A DNA stretch of 64,000 bases from Acidobacteriota bacterium (GTDB lineage: Bacteria; Acidobacteriota; Terriglobia; Terriglobales; Acidobacteriaceae), in NCBI GenBank assembly GCA_021779935.1, contig JAJXZT010000028.1, forward strand, positions 1-64,000. Reading direction: 5' to 3'. The position numbers were made by a program, and so were the translations under genes. The first letter of the stretch is position 1; each line of letters starts with the position of its first letter. Under the pieces are notes generated by a model, which did not search any database, was not told the origin of the DNA, and saw nothing but the letters and a program-made list of their open reading frames with translations. Of this stretch, positions 55,100-63,918 are shown one piece after another.

Positions 55100-55852
55100 A
55101 TGCGTAAACCCGTTCGCTACATCGCCGATCACCTTCGCCAGGTGCTCAAGAACGGCGCCTCCGCTCCGCACACCGCCGAGGTCGAGTGGTTTTTCAAGAA
55201 CGTCATCACCTCGCGTGGCTGGTACACACCCGAGCTGCGCAAGCTCGCGCGCCGCTTTACCAAAATCATCAAGGGCGATCAGGGTCTCGACTACCTGGTC
55301 GCCGTCGCCAACGATCTCTTTCGCGGCAACGTGCTCGAAGAAAAAGTCCTCGCCGTTCTCCTGCTCGAAACCTCCACCAAGGAGTTCACCGCCGCGCACT
55401 TCCAGCTCTTCGAGTCATGGCTCAAGCGCGTTTCCACCTGGGCGGATCATGATGCGCTCGCCGGCTATCTCCTCGGCCCCATGATCGTGCTTGATCGCAA
55501 GCGCACGGCAGCGGTCCTTCACTGGGCGAAGTCGAAGGATCGCTGGCGCCGTCGTGCCGCGGCCGTCTCCCTCATTCGTGGTGTGCGCCTTGGCCTCTTC
55601 GAACGCGAAGCCGTCCGCGTTACCAACCTGCTTCGCGCCGACGAAGATGACATGGTGCGGAAGGGTCTCGGCTGGCTCCTGCGTGAGTCCGCCAAGTACA
55701 ACCGCGCCTTTACCCTTGCGTTCCTTCTCCGCTCGCGCGATAAGCTACCCCGCCTCGTGCTGCGCACCGCCTGCGAAACGCTTCCAGCCGCGGACAAGGC
55801 GCGTATTCTGAAGCCTTCAGCAAGCATCCCTCAAAACTTCCGCAACCGCTGA
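55100..55852 (+). CDS. DNA alkylation repair (AlkD-like) protein
   Basis: 250 residues of HEAT-like helices. Starts MRKPVRYIADHLRQVLK. FFKNVITSRGWYTPELRKLA and ESWLKRVSTWADHDALAGYLLGP (part) match AlkD-like glycosylases, with Trp/Asp residues positioned as in the family. Activity on alkylated bases is inferred. It follows the transporter by 14 bp. Confidence 0.8.
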   Translation: MRKPVRYIADHLRQVLKNGASAPHTAEVEWFFKNVITSRGWYTPELRKLARRFTKIIKGDQGLDYLVAVANDLFRGNVLEEKVLAVLLLETSTKEFTAAHFQLFESWLKRVSTWADHDALAGYLLGPMIVLDRKRTAAVLHWAKSKDRWRRRAAAVSLIRGVRLGLFEREAVRVTNLLRADEDDMVRKGLGWLLRESAKYNRAFTLAFLLRSRDKLPRLVLRTACETLPAADKARILKPSASIPQNFRNR

Positions 55853-55909
55853 AACCTCCCAAACTTGCTCTCTTTCAAACTTCCTTTCCAGCCTCTACAA
55901 TAGCCATCT

Positions 55910-57076
55910 ATGAACCTCACCGGCATTCAGGCTGCTCTGCGTGACCGCAACATAGACGCTTGGCTTTTCTACGATCATCACCACCGCGACGACATCGGCT
56001 ACAAGGTCCTTGGACTGCCCGGGAACCTCCATGTCACGCGCCGCTGGTTCTATCTCATCCCGGCGCAGGGCGAGCCGGTCAAGTTGAATCACCGCGTCGA
56101 GCCGGGACACCTGAAGTCTCTGCCGGGAACGCAGCTCCACTACGGTCCGTGGCCTGAGCTGCATCAGAAGCTCCGCGAAGTTCTCGCGCCCTACAAGCGC
56201 GTGGCCATGCAGTACTCGCCCAACAACAACATCATGTACGTTTCCATCGTGGATGGCGGCATGCTCGAACTCATCCGCAGCTTCGGCACCGAGGTCGTCA
56301 CCTCCGCCGATCTCGTCGCGATGTTCGAAGCAACGCTCACCGGCGAGCAGATCGCGTCGCACTTCACCGCCCGTGACGCCATGGACAAGATCATGGCCGC
56401 CGCCTTCCAGGAGGCTGGACATCGCGTGCGCAACGGCGGCTGGGACGAGTACGGCCTGCAACAGTGGATCGGCGAGGCTTTCAACCGCGAGCATCTCGTC
56501 ACCGACGATCTGCCCATCATCGGCGTCAACGCCAATGCCGGCAATCCGCACTACGCGCCGTCGCCGGAGACTTCGCTTCCCATTCGCGAGGGCGACTGGC
56601 TGCTCATCGATATGTGGGCCAAGACCGCCCAGCCCGACTCCGTTTACTACGACATTACGTGGACCGGTTTCGTCGGCAAGAATCCTTCCGAGCGGCACCA
56701 GGAGATCTTCCGCATCGTCCGCGACGCCCGCGACATCGGCGTCAAGACCGCGCAGGATGCCATCGGTTCAGGCCGCAAGATTCAAGGCTGGGAGGTCGAT
56801 GCCGCCGTCCGCGCGCACATCGAGAAGGCCGGCTACGGACAATATTTCGTCCATCGCACCGGTCACTCCATCGGCACCGAGGTTCACGGCAATGGCGCCA
56901 ACATGGACAACCTTGAAACCAAGGACGACCGCGAAATTCTGCCGAATACGTTATTCTCAGTAGAGCCGGGCATTTACCTGCCGGAGTTTGGCGTGCGCGC
57001 TGAAGTCGATGTTCTCGTGCGCCGCGGCTCCGCCGAGGTCACTGGCCGCATCCAGAAAGACATAGTGATCATCTGA
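55910..57076 (+). CDS. M24 family metallopeptidase (Xaa-Pro type)
   Basis: 388 residues. The creatinase-like N-terminal domain covers about 1-165. Metal ligands in the pita-bread domain are in LLIDMWAKTAQPDSVYYDITW (two Asp), HRTGHSIGTEVHGNG (His), VEPGIYLPEFG (Glu) and RAEVDVLV (Glu). Cleaves N-terminal Xaa-Pro in related enzymes. Its stop overlaps the next start (TGATG). Confidence 0.92.
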   Translation: MNLTGIQAALRDRNIDAWLFYDHHHRDDIGYKVLGLPGNLHVTRRWFYLIPAQGEPVKLNHRVEPGHLKSLPGTQLHYGPWPELHQKLREVLAPYKRVAMQYSPNNNIMYVSIVDGGMLELIRSFGTEVVTSADLVAMFEATLTGEQIASHFTARDAMDKIMAAAFQEAGHRVRNGGWDEYGLQQWIGEAFNREHLVTDDLPIIGVNANAGNPHYAPSPETSLPIREGDWLLIDMWAKTAQPDSVYYDITWTGFVGKNPSERHQEIFRIVRDARDIGVKTAQDAIGSGRKIQGWEVDAAVRAHIEKAGYGQYFVHRTGHSIGTEVHGNGANMDNLETKDDREILPNTLFSVEPGIYLPEFGVRAEVDVLVRRGSAEVTGRIQKDIVII

Positions 57077-57498
57077 TGGCGAACGGAAATAAACCGGCAG
57101 CCCAGGCTGCTTCTGCTCCCGAATATCCCCTCACCGGCATGGCCATTGCTGCGCTCGTCGTCGGTTGGGTCATCCCCGGCGCGGGACACCTCATCCAGCG
57201 CAAATGGATTCGCGGCATCCTGCTGCTCGCTGCTGTCTTCACCTTGTTCTTTTTTGGACTGGCGATGCAGGGCAAGATCTACTCGTTCAATACGGGTGAC
57301 CTGCTCGATGTCCTCGGGTTCTTCGGAGATATCGGCGCTGGCGGACTTTACATGACGGCTCGCCTGATGGGCTGGGGCCAGGAAGCCATCTTCCGCGCCA
57401 CCGCCGACTACGGCACCAAGTTCATGATCGTCGCCGGACTGCTCAACGTCGTTTGCGCCATCGACGCTTATCACATCGCCATTGGGAAGAAGAAATGA
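57076..57498 (+). CDS. Small membrane protein (140 aa)
   Basis: Two to four hydrophobic segments: GMAIAALVVGWVIPGAGHL, ILLLAAVFTLFFFGLAM, and one near the C-terminus (FMIVAGLLNVVCAIDAYHIA). Similar proteins are known as DUF6677-like, with no function. IPGAGHLIQRKWIRG resembles the TM2-domain loop. It sits in a three-gene overlap chain. Confidence 0.7.
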   Translation: MANGNKPAAQAASAPEYPLTGMAIAALVVGWVIPGAGHLIQRKWIRGILLLAAVFTLFFFGLAMQGKIYSFNTGDLLDVLGFFGDIGAGGLYMTARLMGWGQEAIFRATADYGTKFMIVAGLLNVVCAIDAYHIAIGKKK

Positions 57499-57677
57499 AC
57501 CTCGCACTCTCTCACTTCAGCGCCGCCCTGCTCTTCGCCGTCTGCGCCTCCGTCGTCTTCGGCATCACCCAGCGTGAGAACATGAAGGACATGGTGAAGT
57601 ACGGTGCCTATTGCTTCTCTCTTTTCATTGGAGGAGTGATCGTCGCCGGCTGGGCAATGTGGCTGATCAAAAGGTAA
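57495..57677 (+). CDS. Tiny membrane protein (60 aa)
   Basis: Overlaps the previous stop by 4 bp (ATGA). Two helices: LSHFSAALLFAVCASVVFG and YGAYCFSLFIGGVIVAGWAMW. No family known. The end of the gene runs into a purine-rich repeat. Confidence 0.6.
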   Translation: MNLALSHFSAALLFAVCASVVFGITQRENMKDMVKYGAYCFSLFIGGVIVAGWAMWLIKR

Positions 57678-57777
57678 AAGTAAAAAGGGAAAAGTAAAAA
57701 GTAAGACTTGCGTCCGCGAACCTTCGCTTCTGCATTGTTCTTACTTTTTCCTTTTCCCTTTCTACTTTCTACTTTCC
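57672..57777. repeat. Two purine-rich repeats in inverted orientation
   Basis: One copy follows the stop of the tiny gene in the sense direction (57672-57704), and another follows the GNAT stop (57741-57777) in the opposite direction. Each has the pattern AAAGTA-RAAAG with GGGAAAAG. Together they could pair as a long hairpin between convergent genes. Confidence 0.6.
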
Positions 57778-58722
57778 TCATCCTTCCCACACGAACGCAT
57801 CGAACACGTGCATCACTTCGAATCCCAGGCGCTTGTAGAGCGCCACGGCGCGCACGTTCGCTTCCGTCACCGTCAGCGTGAGCTTGTGGAAGTTCCGTCG
57901 CCGCAGCGCATTCCACGACGTCTCAATCAGTTGCTCGCCAATCCCCTGGTTGCGGAACTCCGGCCGCAGGCACACCTGCGTGATGTGTCCCACGTCGCTC
58001 TTCACCCGTGAGCACAGAATCATTCCAATATTCGACTTCGTCGGCTTATGCACCGCGACGAACGATCCTTCCACGTCGAACACTCCGCAGCCCGGAAAGC
58101 GCACGATATTGTTCAGGAAGCGCAGAGCCCCTGTGACTGTTCTGTACTGGTCGTTGATGTCCGCATCCACGTGGCCGTGGTAGGCCGCGGTAATCAGCGC
58201 TGCCGCCGGCTGGTAATCCTGTTCCTTCCAGCCGCGTATCTCCACTTCCGGAGGCAGCGGCGGCGCGGAGCTTTTCGGAGCATCGCCAATCGGCAGCAAC
58301 ATGAACAGCCGGGGATAGCGCGAAAATCCTTCTTCCAGGAACGGCCCGGCGGCCGCGCCCGGTTCGTGAACCAGCAGTTGCGCCTCGACGCGGTGTACTC
58401 CGGGAGACTGTTGCAGCGTGTCAATCACGCTTTGCAGCAACTCCGTCTCAATTGCCTCCCGTCGATCCGCCAGCTCGGGGTCCACAAAGAGATCGCCAAC
58501 GACGCCCTTCGCTCCTTCATAGACAAAGAAGCAGTAACCCAGCACACGTCCGCGTTCCACCGCCGCATATCCCGGCAGAATCTTCGCATCGATATATCGC
58601 AGGATCATTTCAGCGGCGCTGCCGTATTCCCACAACAACTTCCGCAGCCAGATCGCCGCCTCCTCCTCCAGCAGGGGGCGCAGGTCTGATGAACTGAAGT
58701 GCCGGAGATCGAGGATTTCCAC
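57778..58722 (-). CDS. Double GNAT-like N-acetyltransferase
   Basis: 314 residues; the C-terminal half has the acetyl-CoA loop motif VCLRPEFRNQGIGEQLI and ALYKRLGFEV. The N-terminal half has a weaker GNAT-like pattern (VVGDLFVDPELADRREAIETEL), so a tandem fold is likely. GTG 58722 is 6 nt after AAGGA. Substrate unknown. Confidence 0.8.
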   Translation of the reverse strand: MEILDLRHFSSSDLRPLLEEEAAIWLRKLLWEYGSAAEMILRYIDAKILPGYAAVERGRVLGYCFFVYEGAKGVVGDLFVDPELADRREAIETELLQSVIDTLQQSPGVHRVEAQLLVHEPGAAAGPFLEEGFSRYPRLFMLLPIGDAPKSSAPPLPPEVEIRGWKEQDYQPAAALITAAYHGHVDADINDQYRTVTGALRFLNNIVRFPGCGVFDVEGSFVAVHKPTKSNIGMILCSRVKSDVGHITQVCLRPEFRNQGIGEQLIETSWNALRRRNFHKLTLTVTEANVRAVALYKRLGFEVMHVFDAFVWEG

Positions 58723-58820
58723 GGTAGTTCCTTGGCGCCGTCATGCGCGCGCGTCTAAGTCAGCGTAGTGTAAGCTGCCCCTTGCCTTGGCGCAAAGCAT
58801 CGGGAACCGTATTGACAACG

Positions 58821-60494
58821 TCAGTTGGCGGGTGACACCTGGTAGAAGTCCAGCCGCTGCGGACGGAAAAATCCCAGTGGCCGCAACGTGCGTCCCGGCA
58901 GTAGATTCTGTAATTCGCCAATCGCCCCACGGCGAATTACCACCACGTGCTCTCCGGGCGGCACTTCCGCCGGCAGAGTATAGACATTTGGCGATATTTC
59001 CAGACCTTCGTAGGCCGTCACCGGACGATTCAGGTAAAACGTCAGCCCGTACGCCAGCTCTCGCTTCCCTTTGAATGTCGCCACATCCATCTGCGGCGAA
59101 ATCCCCGTTTCCCGTAGCACCTTCGCCACCGGACGAGCCGACTGCGAAATATTGATGACCGGCGATACCGAGCGCAACACAAAACCCACAAGGAGGATCA
59201 CCGGAACCAGCGTCGCAAACCGCATCAGGCCCCAGCCCCGCGTGAACAGCGCCAGCAGCATTCCTACCAGCACCACCGTTCCCACGATCCCCGCCATCAT
59301 CATGCTGGCAACCGAAGCCGGCACCTTCAGCAGCAGCGCCGGAGAGATCATGATCGCTCCTGCCAGCAGCGCCAGCAGCATCGCGTGGAATCCCGCCATC
59401 CAGAACGGCAGCCGTTTCCCCGCACCCGTGCAACGGTGCATGTAGTCCGCCGCCAGGATCAGGCACGGTGGAATCGCCGGCAGAATGTATCCCGGCAATT
59501 TCGAATGCGAAATCGAAAAGAACGCCACCGGCAGCGCAATCCACAGCAGCAGGAAGATGTTGAATCCGCCTTCGCTCGCCGCGCCTTCCGCCACGCGATC
59601 CTTCCACTTGCGCACGCCGTCCACAATTGCGGCCACAAAAATCACGGTCCACGGCATTGTCGCCAGCAGCAGCACCGGCACGTAATACCAGAACGGCTGC
59701 TTGTGGCGGAACAGGTTGCTCCCGAAGCGTTCCAGGTTATGTTCGAAAATGAAGATGTGAAAGAACTCCGGCAGCCTCATTTGGATCAGCACGAACCACG
59801 GCGCCACAATGGCCACGAAGAGCACGATTCCCGGCGCCCATAGTGTCTTCAGGACCGAGCGCCAGTCGCGCATCACCGCGCAGTAGCCCACAATCACCAG
59901 GATCGCCAGAAACGGCGCCACCGGCCCCTTGGCCAGCATCCCGATCCCCATGAATCCGTAGAACACCGCCAGCCACCAGCGGCCCCCCGTCATTCGCCAT
60001 CCGAACCACGCCAGCATCGCGATCGAAAAACTCGCCGCCAGCATCATGTCCGTCGAGGCCGCGCGCGCGAATCCTATGATCAGCACCGACGACGCCACCA
60101 TTAGCGCTGCATCCGCGCTCATCCGCATCTTCAGTTTTTTCAGGAATCCGTACGTGCACCACACCATCAGCGCCGCAAACAGCCCCGATGGCAGCCGCGC
60201 CGCCGCGTCGCTTACGCCGAAAATCTTGAAGGAGACGATCGCCGCCCAGTAGTAGCCCACCGGCTTTTCCAGCCAGGGTTTCCCGTAGAGGATGGGGGTG
60301 ATCCAGTCGTGGCGCGCCAGCATATCGCGCGCGATCTGCGCATAGCGCGGTTCATCCGCGCCAACCAGGCCAAACGCTCCCAGGCGGAACAGGAACAGGA
60401 ACGCCGCTACGCCCAGCACCAGCAGGACTTCCGTTCGAACTCCGCCCCAGCCTTGTGGGCCGGATTCGGGGGATGCCTCTTGTTGTGCGCTCAT
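58821..60494 (-). CDS. ArnT-like family 39 glycosyltransferase
   Basis: 557 residues with about 12 membrane helices. The conserved loop has FGLVGADEPRYAQIARDML and DWITPILYGKPWLEKPVGYYWA, the family 39 acidic catalytic motif. ArnT adds aminoarabinose to lipid A; related enzymes mannosylate proteins. The substrate cannot be told from sequence. The C-terminal half is periplasmic. Confidence 0.88.
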   Translation of the reverse strand: MSAQQEASPESGPQGWGGVRTEVLLVLGVAAFLFLFRLGAFGLVGADEPRYAQIARDMLARHDWITPILYGKPWLEKPVGYYWAAIVSFKIFGVSDAAARLPSGLFAALMVWCTYGFLKKLKMRMSADAALMVASSVLIIGFARAASTDMMLAASFSIAMLAWFGWRMTGGRWWLAVFYGFMGIGMLAKGPVAPFLAILVIVGYCAVMRDWRSVLKTLWAPGIVLFVAIVAPWFVLIQMRLPEFFHIFIFEHNLERFGSNLFRHKQPFWYYVPVLLLATMPWTVIFVAAIVDGVRKWKDRVAEGAASEGGFNIFLLLWIALPVAFFSISHSKLPGYILPAIPPCLILAADYMHRCTGAGKRLPFWMAGFHAMLLALLAGAIMISPALLLKVPASVASMMMAGIVGTVVLVGMLLALFTRGWGLMRFATLVPVILLVGFVLRSVSPVINISQSARPVAKVLRETGISPQMDVATFKGKRELAYGLTFYLNRPVTAYEGLEISPNVYTLPAEVPPGEHVVVIRRGAIGELQNLLPGRTLRPLGFFRPQRLDFYQVSPAN

Positions 60495-60515
60495 GCCGAA
60501 AGTCTAGCAGAACCC

Positions 60516-60767
60516 TTACGCCGCTTCCTCGCGCTTCAGCATTCCGTAGATGCTGACCAGCACCCAGGCAAACTCCAGGATGACAAAACCGAGCTTGAAG
60601 GGATGCAACGCCACGTAGCCGAGGATCGCCGACCCGATCGCGTTGAGAATGTTGTAGAGATTGCTGCGCGGATTCATCTTTCCAAGCTGTTGTCCCGCGT
60701 ATGCAACCAGGATCATCAATGCCCCGGCAAACGAAAAAAGTTGCAGGGGATCATGCAGCATATTCAT
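60516..60767 (-). CDS. CBU_0592-like small membrane protein
   Basis: 83 residues with three hydrophobic stretches (LFSFAGALMILVAYAG, AIGSAILGYVAL, LGFVILEFAWVLVSIYG). NPRSNLYNILNAIG fits the CBU_0592 family. Function unknown. It lies 21 bp upstream of the glycosyltransferase and may be co-transcribed. Confidence 0.75.
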   Translation of the reverse strand: MNMLHDPLQLFSFAGALMILVAYAGQQLGKMNPRSNLYNILNAIGSAILGYVALHPFKLGFVILEFAWVLVSIYGMLKREEAA

Positions 60768-60927
60768 CTGAAACTTCCCACTTCTTTCTGTGTACAGTCC
60801 GGGCCGTAGCCCAATTATTCAGTATAACAATTTTGGATGCAGCACGTTCGTGTAGGGACGCGGAAAATCCCCGTCCGGCGCGGTTTCCGCGTCGCATCTT
60901 CGGACTTGCAGGTAGGAATCGGGGTTG

Positions 60928-61902
60928 CTACTTGCCGTAGCCGTGTTTGTGCAGGCACCCCAGGATGGTCGCCGTCGCGGTCGCCAGCGGCCCCTCGATC
61001 GAAAATCCGCTGGCGCACTCATGTCCGCCGCCGCCGAATGTCTCCGCCACCGCCGCCACGTTCAGCGCGCCCTTGCTGCGCAGGCTCACGCGGAAGCGTC
61101 CCTCGGCAATCTCGCGCAGGAACACCGCCACCTCCACGCCCTCAATGCCGAGCGCGTAGTTCACCAGGCCCTCGCAATCTTCCTCGCGGGCCTCCGTGCG
61201 GAACATGTCTTCCCGCGTCACCCACATCCACGTCAGGTTGCCCTTGCGTTGCAGGTTGCTCAGCGCCGCGCCCAGCAGCCGCATCTTCGACGTGGGGTTC
61301 GCGAAGTACACCGCCTGCGCAATCTTCACCGGATCGGCGCCCAGGCCCACCAGCTCCTGCGCCAGCGCAAACGTCGTCACGTCCGTGCCCTTGTAGCAGA
61401 ACGATCCCGTATCCGTCAGCAGCGCCGTGTACAGACAGGTAGCCATCTCCGGCGTAATCTTCACGCCCGCGCCCTTCGCCAGCCTGAACACCATCTCCGC
61501 CGTTGCCGCTGCGTGGCTCTCAATCCAGTTCACGTTCGCGAAGTCGCGCGCGCTGGCATGGTGATCGATGCTGATGAGGAACAGCTTCTCCAGGCCTTCC
61601 AGCCGCGTGCGGCTCGTGCTGTCGCACTCCAGGATGATCGCCGCGTCGTAGTCGCCGTTTATGCTGCTGCATCGCAACACTTCGTTCGTGTGCGGCAGCG
61701 AGCGGTAAATCCGCGGCACGCCGTCATGCAGCACCGCGTCCGCTTTCTTCCCCATGGCGCGCAGCACCAGCGTGCATCCCAACACCGACCCAATGGCGTC
61801 GCCATCCGGCCGCGCGTGCGAGGTCACCAGCAGCCGCTCCCGGCTCTGTATCTCGCGCAGAACTTCTTCCAGCGTGTTTCCTTCTGTAATGGGCCTGTTC
61901 AC
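60928..61902 (-). CDS. nrnA: Bifunctional oligoribonuclease / PAP phosphatase (DHH family)
   Basis: 324 residues. DHH motifs: VTSHARPDGDAIGSV, ILECDSTSRTRL and SIDHHASAR. DHHA1 motif GGGGHECASGF near the C-terminus. NrnA degrades nanoRNA and removes phosphate from pAp. The start overlaps the rbfA stop by 4 bp, a common pairing (rbfA-nrnA). Confidence 0.93.
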   Translation of the reverse strand: MNRPITEGNTLEEVLREIQSRERLLVTSHARPDGDAIGSVLGCTLVLRAMGKKADAVLHDGVPRIYRSLPHTNEVLRCSSINGDYDAAIILECDSTSRTRLEGLEKLFLISIDHHASARDFANVNWIESHAAATAEMVFRLAKGAGVKITPEMATCLYTALLTDTGSFCYKGTDVTTFALAQELVGLGADPVKIAQAVYFANPTSKMRLLGAALSNLQRKGNLTWMWVTREDMFRTEAREEDCEGLVNYALGIEGVEVAVFLREIAEGRFRVSLRSKGALNVAAVAETFGGGGHECASGFSIEGPLATATATILGCLHKHGYGK

Positions 61903-62264
61903 TTTTTCTTTTTCTTGTTCACGCGATGTAACAACTCATCGATCCGCCCGGTAATCTCCTCCGAGCGGTCGATGTGAAACGAAATCTCCGGCGCCTGCCG
62001 CAACGACAGGTTCTCCGCCAGTTCGTGGCGAATGTATCCCTTCGCGGCGTTCAACCCGAGCAGGCTCTGCTCCACTTCTTCTTCCGTCCCCACTATCTGG
62101 ACGTACACGCGCATCGCCTTGCCGCCGGGAGCCATCACGATCTCCGAGACCGTCACCAGCCCTATCCGCGGATCGCCCAACTCGCCCGCCAGGATCGTCC
62201 CCAGCTCGTCGCGAAAGGCCAGAATCAGCCGCTCCCTGTGATGTTGTGAACCGCGATTCTCCAT
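61899..62264 (-). CDS. rbfA: Ribosome-binding factor A
   Basis: 121 residues from Met 62264 (MENRGSQHHRERL). RbfA helps 16S maturation. GDPRIGLVTVSEIVMAPGGKAMRVYV and IRHELAENLSLRQAPEISFHID are typical KH-like parts (both shortened here). The Lys-rich end is KKKKK. Upstream infB/nusA, which usually precede it, are not here; instead there is the GIY-YIG cassette. Confidence 0.92.
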   Translation of the reverse strand: MENRGSQHHRERLILAFRDELGTILAGELGDPRIGLVTVSEIVMAPGGKAMRVYVQIVGTEEEVEQSLLGLNAAKGYIRHELAENLSLRQAPEISFHIDRSEEITGRIDELLHRVNKKKKK

Positions 62265-62512
62265 AAATCTCTCTAGCCCCTGAGGGTGGCCCATGCAAGC
62301 CGCAGTTGCTTGCGTGGGTGCAACCGATAACGTGGGACCCGGCGCCCTATCCTGGGCGAAACGAGAAGTGGGAACCTCTACGACGCCCTCTATCGAGACC
62401 GGGTAAACCGTTTAATGTATCACGAATTGGGGGTTGAAGCGCGACATGAAGTGTCTTTGTAACAGCGGACCATGACGCTGCCCACAGAGGAATAAGGAAA
62501 TCTATAAGTATT
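62265..62512. other. Gap between rbfA and the GIY-YIG cassette
   Basis: Nothing gene-like seen. It holds the rbfA promoter on the minus strand. The next 72 bp belong to the palindromic cassette. Confidence 0.5.
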
Positions 62513-62996
62513 GTCATTCCGAGCGAGGATGCGCAATAGAATGCGGCGAAGCCGCAGACGCGCATCCGAGTCGAGGGACCTGCATTGCAACAGCAGAAAT
62601 CGTATTGCGTTTATGTGATGGCAAGCCGTTCCCGGACTCTCTACATCGGCTTCACAGGTCGCCTTCCCACCCGCGTTTGGCAGCACAAAACACACGCCTT
62701 CGACGGATTTTCCGCGAAATATCGCTGCGAACGGCTCGTGTACTACGAGCTCTATCAGGACGTTCAAAACGCAATTGCGCGAGAGAAGCAACTCAAGAAG
62801 TGGCCGCGAGCGACGAAGTTGAAGCTGATCGAGACCGCAAATCCAACATGGTTGGATCTTGCGGAAGATTGGTATAAGGACATGAATACCTCCGGTCAGT
62901 TGAGGATGCGGGGAGATTGACGCCGCGAAGAATGCAGGTCCCTCCACTTGAACCGGTTGTGCGCTACGCGCACGCTCGGTTCTCGGTCGGGATGAC
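62513..62996. mobile_element. Palindrome-flanked GIY-YIG cassette (484 bp)
   Basis: Outer inverted arms GTCATTCCGAGCG (62513-62525) and CGGTCGGGATGAC (62984-62996) match in 11 of 13 bases. Inner arms GAGGGACCTGCATT (62573-62586) and AATGCAGGTCCCTC (62931-62944) are perfect. Between the left arms is a nested hairpin: GATGCGC/GCGCATC around TGCGGC-GAA-GCCGCA. Between the right arms is GTGCGC-TAC-GCGCAC. The only gene is the GIY-YIG ORF, whose TTG start lies in the inner arm. Confidence 0.65.
62585..62920 (+). CDS. Small GIY-YIG nuclease domain protein
   Basis: 111 residues if TTG 62585 is used. The motif parts are YCVYVMASRS and LYIGFTGRLPTRVWQHK, with Glu in ELYQDVQNAIAREKQLKKW. The GIY is changed to CVY. 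Small GIY-YIG proteins of this kind are common and mostly uncharacterised. It is completely enclosed by the inverted repeats of the cassette. Confidence 0.85.
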   Translation: MQQQKSYCVYVMASRSRTLYIGFTGRLPTRVWQHKTHAFDGFSAKYRCERLVYYELYQDVQNAIAREKQLKKWPRATKLKLIETANPTWLDLAEDWYKDMNTSGQLRMRGD

Positions 62997-63050
62997 AAAA
63001 GCTTTGGTGTAGCGTTCTTTCAGTCGCCTCGGTTATCCTTTCCTCCCACA

Positions 63051-63386
63051 ATGGTCGACGTCACCCTTACGTTTCGGATTGGCCGTTGGATCCGCCACAA
63101 GGTGCTCCGGTACTTTCTTCTGCGGCGCGCCCGAACCTGGGTGTTCGCCGAGGCCACCATCAAGGGCCACCGTCTGGAGAACTCCATACGCGACTTCCCA
63201 TACGCCGCCTTCACGTACTTCTACGTCGTCGATCGCGTAGAGTACTCCGGCAAATTCCGGCATTACCTCCCGGTCTTTCGAAATCAGAAGCGCGCCGCTG
63301 AAAGATACTTCGCTCTCTTCCCCAGCGGCACGCGCATCGCCATCAAGTTCGATCCGCAACACCCGGAACGCTCGGTGAAGGAATAG
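63051..63386 (+). CDS. DUF3592-like protein
   Basis: 111 residues, soluble-looking, with AATF-like beta strands: TYFYVVDRVEYSGKFRHYLP and FPSGTRIAIKFDPQHPERSV, the DUF3592 ending. It lacks the usual flanking membrane helices, so it may be a truncated or short form. The ATG at 63051 is used; an AGGAT lies upstream only weakly. Confidence 0.6.
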   Translation: MVDVTLTFRIGRWIRHKVLRYFLLRRARTWVFAEATIKGHRLENSIRDFPYAAFTYFYVVDRVEYSGKFRHYLPVFRNQKRAAERYFALFPSGTRIAIKFDPQHPERSVKE

Positions 63387-63511
63387 CGAGCCGCCCACTC
63401 GTAGACCCTCGGTCAATTTCCAGACTAAACTTCCAATTTCTCTCGATGAAATGGACAACGTCTTGAAAGATCACAGGTGCCCCACTCCGGTCTTCATTCA
63501 TTTGATGGCGC

Positions 63512-63549
63512 CCCATATCTGCCAGCAGTTGGCAGATGTGGGTCTTTTT
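63512..63549 (+). terminator. Strong terminator with no gene directly upstream
   Basis: CCCATATCTGCCA (63512-63524) pairs with TGGCAGATGTGGG (63530-63542), 13 pairs with one wobble, 5-nt loop, then TCTTTTTG. The nearest upstream gene ends at 63386. Confidence 0.85.
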
Positions 63550-63890
63550 GCTTTCACTCAGCAATCCGTTCAAGCGCGAATGAATTTTCCTCTTCCATTC
63601 GCTCTCCGCCGTTCCGAAAATTCGACGTTCCCATCTCCCAATCGTCAATCAGAAATCAGCCATCGACAATTCCTCCGCCCCCAATCTTGTCTTTCCTCCG
63701 TGCTCCTTCGTGTCCTTCGTGGTTAGTCTTGCCTTCCGACACCTCCGAAACTTGTTGTTATCACGCGTCAAGATGTTCCTGGTTACACATTTCCCCCAGC
63801 TATTTCAAAACAAAGCAAATAGAGTTTCCATTTCGATGTCCCCTTTTCCCCCTCCGATATGTCAAACTAGATGTAGCGACAAAACACACG

Positions 63891-63918
63891 AGCCCGCCCC
63901 GCGCGGGCTTTGTCGTTT
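63891..63918 (+). terminator. Hairpin near the right edge
   Basis: AGCCCGC (63891-63897) pairs with GCGGGCT (63903-63909), followed by TTGTCGTTTTG. An outer GACAAA/TTTGTC pair frames it. Confidence 0.6.
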
